Positions 48,301 to 58,071 of a stretch of 64,000 nucleotides of DNA are shown here, piece after piece (the first letter of the stretch is position 1; each line of letters opens with the position of its first letter). Made by a program: the position numbers and the translations under genes. The notes beneath the pieces were generated by a model that did not search any database, had not been told where the DNA came from, and was given only the letters and a program-made list of their open reading frames with translations. Location of the stretch: contig NC_083599.1 in NCBI RefSeq assembly GCF_020882245.1, forward strand, positions 74,135,745-74,199,744, read 5' to 3'. Source of the stretch: Rhopalosiphum padi (taxonomy: Eukaryota; Arthropoda; Insecta; Hemiptera; Aphididae).

Positions 48301-48710
48301 TCTGAATTATTAAGATTTGTCGTTCGTAATAGTTGTGTATACATTTTTAATTTTTTCATATTATATTTAATAGTGACATTTACACTTCCGTTTATTATAC
48401 TCATTTAACTGACAAAAATTTTTTCTAGATACCAGTACCACAGACTATCAAAGGATGCTGGGAATGGAACTTGCATTTGTCAATCCTGTGAAGCTACTAT
48501 TATTCTAAGTTGACAAAAAAACGATAACATACTAATAAACATCAATGATTTATTGCAATACTATTTGTAAAGATTATTGATTGTAAGTTCATTTTTCATT
48601 ACAAATTAAATTTTACATATCTAAACAATTTTTCACAAACACCATTGTCATGTTAGATTTCTTCGTAACAGTTTATATAAGCTTCATAATTTTTTTAATT
48701 TTACTATTTA
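44521..48710. repeat. Alternating dimers at the right end of the array
   Basis: Short units (44521, 46198, 47874) carrying CAATCCTGTG and TTTTTCACAAAC alternate with TTATTGAAATG/CGGACC units (45358, 47034) carrying ACAAAATTTTTTT. The dimer period is about 1676-1677 bp. The unit at 46198 has an extra 2-bp loss (ACATAGACGG). Confidence 0.85.
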
Positions 48711-49550
48711 TTTCATTAGAAATTTCCCGTATCCCCATAATGTATGGATGAATTTTTCTAATAGTAATATTTAAATTGACGGTTTTTTGGTTATTGAAAT
48801 GTAAAAAGTATAAAAACTTATCAATGTATTATGCATACTGTAATGTTTTAATATTATAATGGAATCAGAGTTTTGTATATAAAATGATAACTTCATTCTA
48901 CACTGGTTAACAGTGATTTAAAATTATTTTTCTTTTGAATTCCATCCGTAACATTTTACATAAGACGGACCATACAGTTATACTCCCACTGCACTCTATG
49001 TCTTATCAAAACTATTTTCATCTTATCATTTGTTATTAGTTTATTTTTCATAATTGTTTTGTTGTTTTATACATTTCTCGGGTGTCAATTAAATATTTTT
49101 TTAAATATTTTTATACTATGAATGTATTTATTCCAATTCTGAATTATTAGGATTTGTTCTTCGTAATAGTTGTGTATGCATATTTAAATTTTTTTCATAT
49201 TATATTTAATAGTGACATTTACACTTCCGTTTATTATACTCATTTAACTGACAAAAATTTTTTCTAGATACCAGTACCACAGACTATCAAAGGATGCTGG
49301 GAATGGAACTTGCATTTGTCAAACCTGTGAAGCTACTATTATTCTAAGTTGACTAAAAAACGATAACATACTAATAAACATCAATGATTTATTGCAATAC
49401 TATTTGTAAAGATTATTGATTGTAAGTTCATTTTTCATTACAAATTAAATTTTACATATCTAAACAATTTTTTAACAAACACCATTGTCATGTTAGATTT
49501 CTTCGTAACAGTTTATATAATCTTCATAATTTTTTTAATTTTACTATTTA

Positions 49551-50134
49551 TTTCATTAGAAATTTCCCGTATCCCCATAATGTATGGATGAATATTTCTA
49601 ATAGTAATATTTAAATTGACGGTTTTTTGGTTATTTAAATGTAAAAAGTATAAAAACTTATCAATGTATTATGCATACTGTAATGTTTTAATATTATAAT
49701 GGAATCAGAGTTTTGTATATAAAATGATAACCTCATTCTACACTGGTTAACAGTGATTTAAAATTATTTTTCTTTTGAATTCCATCCGTAACATTTTACA
49801 TAAGACGGACCATACAGTTATACTCCCACTGCACTCTATGTCTTATCAAAACTATTTTCATCTTATCATTTGTTATTAGTTTATTTTTCATAATTGTTTT
49901 GTTGTTTTATACATTTCTCGGGTGTCAATTAAATATTTTTTTAAATATTTTGATACTATGAATGTATTTATTCCAATTCTGAATTATTAAGATTTGTCGT
50001 TCGTAATAGTTGTGTATACATTTTTAATTTTTTCATATGGTATATGGTATTCATATGGTATTTAATAGTGACATTTACACTACCATTAATTATACTCATT
50101 TTACTGTCAATATTTTTCTTGATACCAGTACCAC
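49551..50134. repeat. Truncated, diverged edge monomer of the satellite
   Basis: The first ~486 bp (to about 50036) match the array closely. Then comes a short local duplication of CATATGGTAT-type sequence (about 50036-50060), followed by 50061-50134, which is clearly homologous to the unit but with many substitutions, ending at GATACCAGTACCAC. After that the similarity stops. Read on the minus strand, 49968-50162 is open for 64 codons here, whereas the equivalent segment elsewhere in the array contains TAG and other stops. Whether this frame was ever coding is unknown; I recognise no domain. It could be an unhomogenised edge copy or a relic of the array's progenitor. Confidence 0.85.
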
Positions 50135-50487
50135 TGTTATTTACTCTTTCTGTTAATGCCAAAAGGTATATATGTTGTATAATAGCTCGTTCATTTACGG
50201 GTAGTATTCAAAACACTACACAAAATCTGTTTAACTTTAAGAAAATATTTTATTAATTTTTTTATTATAAGAATATTTTAACGACACAGTATTATACGAA
50301 TCTGCTACTTATTCACGACTAACTCTTTCTTACTCTATGTTCTTGTCTTGGTGACGCAGACGCTTACAAAAAAAAATTCACTTATTGCTTACACTACTAT
50401 ATTATTGTTAATTACTAAACATCTAAAATGTGTGCATAGGTTCCTATCATCCCCGGGGTTAAATGTAAGTTCTTTGCCTATTGCAAA
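50135..50487 (-). mobile_element. Probable 3' LTR region of the errantivirus remnant
   Basis: This stretch lies directly downstream of the envelope stop, where the polypurine tract and 3' LTR are expected. On the minus strand it contains two AATAAA signals (around 50240-50270) and, upstream of them, a TATAATA-like sequence near 50290. A CCCCGGGG motif sits at about 50452-50459, shortly after the env stop. I cannot fix the LTR ends, since no second LTR is in the window and no target duplication can be compared. It could equally be an env 3' untranslated segment joined to host DNA. Confidence 0.35.
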
Positions 50488-52390
50488 CTATATTATCCTA
50501 GGCAATAGATTTTCATGATTTGTAGTGTTTACGGTTTCATATATCATCTTATCTTCTTTTGGGTTTTTTACGGAATTAGATGTTTTACAATGTTTGTTTT
50601 TGATTATTAAATATAAAATTATGATTATTACTAAACCTATACTGATGATACTTATTGTTATAATTTTGTACAATTCTTTACCTATTGAACCCATAACGTT
50701 ACTACTTGTTTTTGTGTATTTTAATTCTTCTAGTGATTTGGAATATTTTATTAGTTTGATTAAATTTTATTTTACTATAGAATTTACCTTTATCTGAAAT
50801 ATTTGAATTATTTAAAATTGTTTTTGTAATGTTTACTTTAGTTTTCAAGTTAATTGAAATGTCTAGTTGTGGGATAAAGTCTTTGTACATTTTTGTAGTT
50901 ATTTTTCTCTTTGCTATTAATAATGTCCCGTCATCAGTATTGGCTTCCCATTGTTTGTCTAAATTTAAAATGCCTGTGCTGTTTATACTTACTACTATTG
51001 TTTTTGAATTATTATTACATTTAATGATAATATTATCCCTAATCGTTACATTTATCCAAGAATTTGTATTGTCTCACCTATGCCGTATACTAAAATTAAA
51101 ATTAAAATTTTTTAAGTTACACAAATTAGGCAATATAGCGGGCTTTCTAAATATTGTTAGCTCACAAAATTCATCCAAATGATGTAACTGTTGATCATAA
51201 GTACATAATAATGTATTCATGATTTCTTTACATTTTGATACTTGTATTTCGCTTAATTCTAAGTTATATAATCTAGATTTATCTATAGCTATATAATCAG
51301 ACTTTGGAGTTATCATTACATAGTCGTTATCGTATATGTTAACATGTAAAGGTATGTTTTTATATAATATAAATTCATAATTGTTAACTAAAGGTATTTC
51401 TATGACGAAAATTAATACATTTTCTATATATACTATGTTAGTTGTAATTAGTCGTAACAATTCTGATATTCCTGTATTATCTAAATCTATTGGTATGCCT
51501 TCTCCTGGGTAATTGTGTTTTAATATCTTTTAATTGGTTTTTAAGGGTATTTGTATCTAATATACTGGAGTAAACGAAACCTTGTCGGCCCATATTCATT
51601 ATATTTAGTAAATTTTCTGTTTCAAATGCGTATTGTGTTAAAATTATATTTATAATGATATTCTTTCTTCTAGTGCTGTTTTAATATTTAAGATATCTAT
51701 TGCAGCTTTCTCTGCTTGCATTTCATAAGTAGATAACTGTATTTGTCGGCTAAATTAATTTCATTTTTATTTATTTCTAATAGCAATGAGCTTACGTTTG
51801 ATATAATTGATTGCATAATTTGTATTTGTGCATCAGAAAATTTAGAAACGCGCGAATTTGAAATTGCAAGATCTCTTATTTTACTGTAAAAATATTCTGC
51901 GTCAGTGTCGTCACATACACCGAATAGGACGTTAGATACTCTCCCAACTAAATTGATTAGACCTCTCTTGGTACGGTAATTATTTTTTGGTTGATCTATA
52001 ATTTTCATTACATGTTCTTTGTTACTACTAATTGCTGATAAAAAGTTATATGCTTAGTAATTATATTGGGAACAAAGTTGTTATAAAGAATCTATCTCAT
52101 GGGATTTGCTCATTTCACAGGACTCTTCAAAATCTTTTATCATGTTACCGATTTTATTGTATTTTTCATTATAGTTTGTAATAGGTTAAGAAGCGCCAGT
52201 GAGAATTGTATATGCGTAAATTGTTTATTGTGTGAAAATAGATTCCTGATGGGTTGTATATTGGAATTAGATTAAATGAATTTGCCATCGTTTTTTCCAA
52301 AAACAATTCTGAAAATGAGAAGAAAAAAAATGTAAGAAAATTGGAAAAACAAAATGATATAAATAGGGCTTTGAATATTTTAATAAACAA
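50488..52390 (-). pseudogene. env: Errantivirus-type envelope gene, broken in several frames
   Basis: Successive minus-strand segments in different frames line up as one envelope protein of roughly 630 residues. 52169-52390: hydrophobic signal-like N-terminus, then the start of the surface domain. About 52080-52170: continuation in another frame. 51697-52008: a furin-type RTKR site followed at once by GLINLVG, the fusion-peptide position of baculovirus F-like envelopes. 51480-51700: coiled region. 51074-51460: membrane-proximal ectodomain with several cysteines. 50702-50890 and 50488-50694: stalk, one transmembrane segment (about 25 hydrophobic residues) and a short basic cytoplasmic tail. 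At least four frame changes make it a dead gene. Known family role: membrane fusion by an insect endogenous retrovirus. Plus-strand open frames here are shadows. Confidence 0.85.
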
Positions 52391-52440
52391 ATTTATGAGT
52401 AATTATTATATTTGCATTGTGTGTTATGAATTATTGAATT

Positions 52441-52712
52441 TTAATTTGCAAGTTTTATTTCATTTTTGTGTAATATTATTTCCTTTCTGCCTCGTTGAAT
52501 TGTTATATTTTTGTTGTTATTTAATTGTATTACATTGTAAGGGCCCACCCATTTTGGTCCTAACTTTCCCTTCTGTTGGTGGTTTTTTACCCATACTTGG
52601 TCTCCGACTTTTACATTTACTTGTAGTTCTTTTTTGTCGTACTTTTTCTTTGTTTCTCTTTGTTTTTTAGTATATTATTTCTGGTTAATTTATATGGACG
52701 GTTTTTGTGAAA
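52441..52712 (-). pseudogene. Ty3/gypsy integrase C-terminal (GPY/F) fragment
   Basis: The minus-strand frame ending at the TAA at 52441-52443 reads a lysine-rich stretch, then VGDQVWVKN, then KLGPKWVGPYNVI, and ends about 25 residues later. This is the chromodomain-proximal GPY/F module at the end of gypsy-class integrases, which helps bind DNA. One frameshift near 52660-52680 separates it from the preceding residues, which resemble the usual linker. Upstream similarity ends near 52712, so the catalytic core is missing. It precedes env by about 50 bp, as in errantiviruses. Pol and env appear to be parts of one element. Confidence 0.85.
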
Positions 52713-53360
52713 AGGGGATCAAGTCAAAAACAGTAAAATTTCAGTAGACAATAAAAATGTTTCATATTCAAATTTCTTAAAAAAAAAATATTATTTTATT
52801 TTTAACTTTGATTTGTAACATGTTTATATCAAACAAAATACTTAAAAAATCATTGTTTAGTCATTTTGATGGACTTGACACTAGTAGCACAAACGCTGTT
52901 ACATTCTATGGCTTGATACCCTTATGTGCAAAAGGTATCAAGTCATTAATATTGAAAAATGTTTGTGCTATCGGTATCAAGTCAACAAAATTTAATTTAA
53001 AAATGATTTATATTATTTGGTAATAAAGTAAGTTGTTTTAATTATATAAATTGACTAAAAAAAATTGTACTTCAAACTTTTATTTTTTTGAAAAATAAGT
53101 AAAACAAAATAAAATAATTATATAATATAACATTAAGTTTAAACAATATTATAAAATGTGTTCAAAAATGCCTAAAAGTTAATACTATTATACAGATACT
53201 TCTTAATAAAAATGTATTTAATTAATATAATATATAGGTACTTAATTCACCAATAACATAATATTATGTTTAAACAGTATATAAAAGATTTAAAAATAAA
53301 TAATAATTTTAAACACGAAAAATAAAAACAAATATTAGTTTATTATTAAACTATTTAGTA
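52713..53360. other. Non-coding spacer with repeated ATCAAGTCA motifs
   Basis: A+T-rich, with no convincing gene. ATCAAGTCA occurs at about 52718, 52937 and 52976; the last two are part of GGTATCAAGTCA, 39 bp apart. A 9-bp inverted pair, CTTGATACC (52912-52920) and GGTATCAAG (52934-52942), could form a hairpin. Read on the minus strand, the three motifs fall in one frame and give Asp-Leu-Ile-Pro each time, with stops between them. Origin unknown; possibly the 3' region of the neighbouring copy A element. Confidence 0.5.
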
Positions 53361-53986
53361 TTAATACTCTTCATCAGATATTATAGGGTAAACAGTCTTG
53401 TTGTTTAATTTTAAGTTTTTATAAAAATTATGAAATGTTTCTGGTATAAACTTTAACAATGACATGAGATACTTTTTTTTTCTTCAGTTATAAATAAATC
53501 ATCATCATATGCTTACATATTTCTTGTAGTATACTATTCCTTTTTTCATTTTTAATATAGCGAATCCACTTAACATCTCTAAACACAAACTTTTCCTTAT
53601 TTTCGTTAGTTTTTTTTATTTGATAGGTTGTTTTGAACAAACTGTTGAAGTCATAAAACATATCTTTGGTCATTTCTACAACCAAAAATTTATTTTTTCC
53701 AGCATATTTAATTAATTGTATCTAATCATACGGGTGATTTATTGAAGAAGGAAATGTTTTCCGAGCTTTTTCGATTTTGGCATGGTCTGAGTCTCCTTCT
53801 TGAATGGCCTGATACCATAAACTTATGATCAATTATTTGAATAGTTTCCTGTTGATCCAAGAAAAACAGACATTGCATAAGAATACTGTTTTTATTTTGA
53901 CCAGGGCAGCAATCACTGTACATAGTGACATGTGTAATATTTTTTGGTAAATTAGATAAATAATTGTACACTCACGAACCAATGTC
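53361..53986 (-). pseudogene. YSD-x-C-x-GQN family transposon-like protein, copy A (broken)
   Basis: Homologous to copy B at 59399-60371. In minus-strand order: an IGS stretch where a TGA (53972-53974) replaces the cysteine seen in copy B; MYSDCCPGQNKNS; HKFMVSGHS; a frameshift near 53810; a lysine-rich central part; another frameshift near 53500; and a C-terminus with EEKKK and FHNFYKNL matching copy B's HEKKK and FHNFFKNL, ending at TAA 53361-53363. A TAG near 53721 probably replaces a tryptophan. I think this is the family called DUF7869 in databases, an RNase H-like, probably transposon-derived domain, but that name is from memory. The N-terminal half is missing; the LINE begins exactly where copy A breaks off. 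Confidence 0.75.
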
Positions 53987-55775
53987 AAGTATACAGTAAG
54001 ATAAAATCTTATACGTTACATTAAGCAGGGCAATCCCTCTATAATTGTTGCATATTTGTTTGTCTCCTTTCTTGTGGATGGGATAGACTAAGGCTGTTTT
54101 TCATTCCTTTGGTATCTCTTCTTTTTGCCATATTAAACTTATTAAACGATGAATATATTTAACAAGATTATCCGCACCTGTTTTAAGTAGCTCTCCGGTA
54201 ATTCCATCTTCACCGGGCGACTTGTGGTTTTTTAGGGTTTTTATTTGTTTCGCAATTTCCTCTATCGTAGGTTCGGGATAATCTTCCCCATTCGGTTCTT
54301 TATTCTCAAAGAGGAATGGATTAGAGGGTTCTCTACATTTTAGCAGCTGGTCGAAGTATTGAGCCCATTCCTCGACTATGTCGTCTCTATCCGTTAACCA
54401 AGTATCATTTTCGTTTCTTAAAAACATTATTTTCGGTTTAAAATCCTTGCTTAAAGAGCTAATCTTGTTGTATAGGTCTCGTGTCCTATGATTTTTATAG
54501 TCCTGGTCCGCACTTCTCATTATGTCTTTGATAAATTTTTCGTTTCTCGCATCTTATAATTTTGGTTGCATCTTTTAGTCTTGTTTTATATCTAGAGAAT
54601 TTTTCTTCATTTTGAATATCCTTTAACCAAACTTCCCTCGCTTGCTTCCTACGTTGTAGGGCTTTTTCGCATATCTGGTTAAACCACGGATTCCTCATAA
54701 ATCGTCGTTTCCCAATTGTTTTTTTTTTGTCGTTTTGCGGATCACATTTCTTATAGCAGACCATAAGCTTTCGATATCATCATCCTCGTTATCTATAATA
54801 TGTTCATTATTAAACTCGTTTGATATATTCTTACAGAAATCTTCACAAATTTTAAGGTCACATAGTTTTTGTATATCAAAGAGTTCTGTTTGTTCTTCTT
54901 TTCTCTTTTTTGCTTTCTTCAGTTTCACTTTAAGTTTCCCTACAACTAGGAAGTGATCAGATCTACATTCCGCACCGCGGAAGGTCCTTACATCTAGTAC
55001 ACTATTGCTGAATCTCGCATTCACCAATACATGATCAATTTGGTTAATGTATCTGCCATCTGGGGATCTCTAGGTACCTTTATGTATTTCCTTATGTGGA
55101 AATGATGTACTTTTTATTTTTAAACCCCTTCCTGTAGCTAATTCGATTAGTCTGAATCCGTTGTTATTTGATAGCTGATGTAAACTATTCGATCCGGTAG
55201 TTGCTTTGAAGCACTCTTCTTTACCGATCTTTGCGTTAAAATCCCCTAATAAGATTATAATGCAATGTCTGGGTATTCCCTCTAACGTGGATTCCAACAG
55301 TGAATAAAATTCCTCCTTTTCCTCGTCGCTTTTATCTTCAGATGGTGCGTGTGCAAGACAAATGCAATGTTGAATAATTTTCTCTCCACTACGAGAATAG
55401 TCAGTCTGGAGTTCACTACTTTGAAATCTTTAATTGCGGATGCTATATTCTTTTTAACGATAAAGCCGGTGCCTCCTTGCCTGCGATTGTCACATTGGCC
55501 GAAGAAAATTATCGAGTTCCCTATTTCTGTAGAGCCTTGTCCGCTCCACCTTATTTCTTGTATAGCTAAAATCTCTAACCTATACTTATTAAATTCCTTA
55601 ACTAATGTTAAGGCTGCTCCTGGTTGATATAAAGTCCGTATATTCCATGTTCCAAAACGTAGAGCCGATTTCCAGTTTTCCAGTCTTGATTCCGTTACTC
55701 TCTCCCGAGGCAAAATGTTGGATTCCTGAACAACGGTTTTTTTACTATAGTGGGTTGTTGGCCCACTGATCAACT
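53987..55775 (-). pseudogene. RTE/BovB-like LINE: endonuclease and start of reverse transcriptase, broken
   Basis: Minus-strand pieces in order. 55282-55773: apurinic-type endonuclease N-terminal half, with RFGTWNIRTL, LAIQEIRW (catalytic Glu) and GGTGFIV. 55070-55297 after a frameshift: LLGDFNAKIG. After a TAG in place of a tryptophan, 54695-55027 in the same frame: QIDHVLVNARF and SDHFLVVGKL (catalytic SDH). 54495-54764 and 54101-54520 in shifted frames: basic linker, then KTLKNHKSPGEDGI, the start of the reverse transcriptase. 53987-54100: HKKGDKQICNNYRGIALLN after a TGA in place of a tryptophan. The catalytic YxDD region, the rest of the RT and the 3' end are absent. Endonuclease and RT order and motifs fit the RTE/BovB group, the source of 'craniofacial development protein 2-like' annotations. 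Non-functional. Confidence 0.88.
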
Positions 55776-55854
55776 TATTTCTTTTATATTATATTTAATA
55801 TTATTTGGACGGTATCAATATGCATTATTTTTAAGGTTTAAAACTTTAAACTAT

Positions 55855-56035
55855 TTATAAATCCACATATTTTGCGTCATAGTCAAAATGAGTTCCACCG
55901 ACTCTATTTTTTGTTTTGTAGTTTTTTAGAATTACGAGAAAATTGTATCAAATTGCCATCATTACCTTTCAATTGTATATTATTCAAAAGAATATCAGAA
56001 ATATTAGTTGGTTCAAATACACTATATTGAAGTAA
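55855..56035 (-). pseudogene. Unrecognised coding-like fragment
   Basis: One minus-strand frame from 56035 is open for about 48 codons and includes FEPTNISDILLNN and NDGNLIQFSRNSKK; a one-base shift near 55900 would continue it as RVGGTHFDYDAKYVDL before TAA (55855-55857). The composition is more protein-like than the surrounding A+T-rich DNA. I do not recognise the family. It lies just 5' of the LINE, so it may be the interrupted remainder of a neighbouring element, or chance. Confidence 0.25.
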
Positions 56036-58071
56036 ATACAATTATAAATTCAATATATTTACTTACTAATATTTCTTTTATTTTATTTATTACTTTTTAT
56101 TACATTTATTATATTATCTACTTTTAACAAATATTTTTTTATATTTGCTTAATGTACACGTATATATTCTAAAAATACATGAATTACGTAATTAAAAAAT
56201 ATTATTTTTTAATAATAAATGAAACTAAAATCATATTTTCTAGTTACCAACAAATTTTAATTCAATATTAATCTTCTGTTTTTGTGAATAGCTGTAAATT
56301 TATTGACAACAACTGTTATATGTTTACTGTTCTAATATTAAAGCTATCAACATACAATTAATTTTACTGAATGCAAATTTGCTATGCTTAACATTAGTAA
56401 GGTGGAAACAATACATGTGAGTATAAAAGTCTTTTAAGCTATAATTAATTTAAGAACCGTCAGGTCCCAATAGAAAAAATGTAGGAGTTTTCATTAATGT
56501 GTGTACATCTTTAGGTACATTTACCTAATAAATCCATAAATTGTTTAATACATCCATAATTTTTAAAGTACAATTGGCAGTGTTATGTGATACTTTATAA
56601 ATTATAATGAATAACTGATGATCATAACTTATTTACAGTTTAACGATATTACGATAACATTTTAGAAAGTATGTTATTAGAAAAACTATTAAATAATTTA
56701 ATAATATTATTAAATGTTAAAGAATCATTGGCATTGTTTTGTTACAATTAGATTTAGTGAGTTTTCTTTTACACATTCTTTAAAATTGTAAAATGCATTG
56801 AAAATAAATGATAATTTTTGAAAAATTTTATTACATGGGTTAAATAAAGTAACATTATTTTTATTTATATAAATGTATTGCCAATTTTTATATCAGGAAT
56901 AGTAGATAGGTAATAATAATTTAAATTGAAGTATAATTAATTAATGAAAATGCATAAAATTAATAAGTAATAACATGTGAAAAGTTATATCTACTTATTT
57001 TTGTATGTTAGGTATCTAAATCTTTAACATTTCATGTCAACAATTTAAATAAATTATAATTGATATTTTGATTAGTGAATTTGTCCTTAAAACGATTTTC
57101 CCTGTCTGTTATTTGTTTTATTTTTAAATAAAAATAAAGAGAATCAATATTAAAATATACAACTAATAAATGTTTATGACAACACTTGTATTTTTTTTAA
57201 GACAAGCTGGTTGTTTCTAATGTCAACTTAAAAGTAGTTAGTCGTAAAAAAATAATGATTAAATATTGGTAACAAGTAAAAATAAAAAAATTATAATAAA
57301 GAGGTAACATCAATTTATCAATAAGCATATTAATCAAATAACAGATTTGTTATATGTGTCATACCAATTTTAAATTTGTTTTGAGTTTTTCATGTATTAC
57401 ATTGTGTATTTAATTTAAATTAATTGTTATACACTTAGAATAAGTTTGGAATAATAATTCATTATATACTTAATATCAAAACATACCTATTATAACACAA
57501 AATAATTAGTCATATTGAATTTGCATCAAATATCTATTTTTAACTGTTGTATTGTAGGTACTTATTACTGTATTTAAATAGGTACAAAAGTCACTAATAG
57601 AGATATATTTGCTTGGACAATATTGAAAATGTTGAGATAAAATATTTAATTTACAAGAAAGATCGATTGATCTCGTGTTTATGTGTGTACTACATTCACA
57701 CGTTAATATTTTACATATCATGTATTAGTATTATATATTGTATTATGCTTTATTATTTTGAATGTTTTTGATCTTAGAGTTCAAAATTGACAAGTCTGTA
57801 CACTATAAGAACCCCTGGCAAGACGTTACTGTCTGTAAGTTCTTAGTGTTTCCAGTTATATTAATAGTTATATTATGGCATAGTGTTTGTGGTGAAAATT
57901 AATATAAGCATAAGTTGTAAATAAACATTGTCCATGTATTGTGACTGTTATAAGAATATTTATATCATACAAGTACATAGTAAAGTACCTATATATGAAC
58001 TAAAGTAGACAATTATGTATAATGTTGAATTTGTAATTAAACAAAGTATAAATATGCATTTATTTATAGTA
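56036..58071. other. A+T-rich non-coding stretch
   Basis: No open frame with protein-like composition and no recognisable RNA gene. The segment about 57780-57960 is less A+T-rich and includes AAGAACCCCTGGCAAGACG and AATAAA; it might be a fragment of an LTR or other repeat, but it has no partner copy here. Confidence 0.6.

Larger units (their letters stand above)
1..50134. repeat. Satellite array, ~840-bp monomer, 59 full copies plus an edge copy
   Basis: Using TTTCATTAG as a phase landmark, monomers begin at 1, 840, 1680, 2520, 3360, 4198, 5038, 5879, 6719, 7557, 8398, 9239, 10081, then every 840 bp to 15121, then every 840 bp from 15962 to 41162, then 42001, 42841, 43681, 44521, 45358, 46198, 47034, 47874, 48711 and 49551. 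All copies are head-to-tail and differ from each other at only a small number of sites, mostly the same recurring ones. The unit is about three quarters A+T, has stops in every frame and contains no recognisable gene. Nearly every unit has one GAATTC and one AAGCTT. Unit-length variants are 836-842 bp, caused by T-run changes and a few short indels. No transposon interrupts the array, and the left end lies outside the window. Function is unknown; a centromeric, subtelomeric or other heterochromatic role is only a possibility. Confidence 0.98.
50135..52712 (-). mobile_element. Decayed errantivirus-like LTR element, 3' part (integrase tail, env, LTR)
   Basis: On the minus strand the order is integrase C-terminus (52441-52712), envelope gene (50488-52390) and a probable 3' LTR (50135-50487). 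This is the canonical pol-env-LTR order of insect errantiviruses, a Ty3/gypsy lineage that acquired a baculovirus F-like envelope. Gag, protease, reverse transcriptase, RNase H and most of the integrase are absent. The left end abuts the satellite and the right end meets unrelated sequence near 52712. The many frameshifts and stops indicate an old, non-functional copy. Confidence 0.85.

Noticed and set aside
1..50134. rDNA, histone cluster, CRISPR or telomeric repeat
   Set aside because: The unit has no rRNA or histone sequence, is far too long for CRISPR repeats, and no TTAGG-type runs occur.
50044..50256. Plus-strand open frame with a hydrophobic stretch
   Set aside because: It spans the satellite edge and the probable LTR and is opposite to the envelope reading direction; no domain.
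50525..51182. Plus-strand hydrophobic open frames (50525-50797, 50829-51182)
   Set aside because: Shadows of the envelope gene, whose order of motifs is clear on the minus strand.
52254..52670. Plus-strand open frame of 138 codons
   Set aside because: Covers the complement of the env N-terminus and integrase GPY/F tail, both of which are convincing on the minus strand.
57506..57721. Minus-strand open frame of 71 codons
   Set aside because: No recognisable motif, no supporting context, and such lengths arise by chance in this composition.
57780..57960. Possible solo LTR
   Set aside because: Slightly different composition and an AATAAA are not enough; no paired copy, ends or target duplication could be found.
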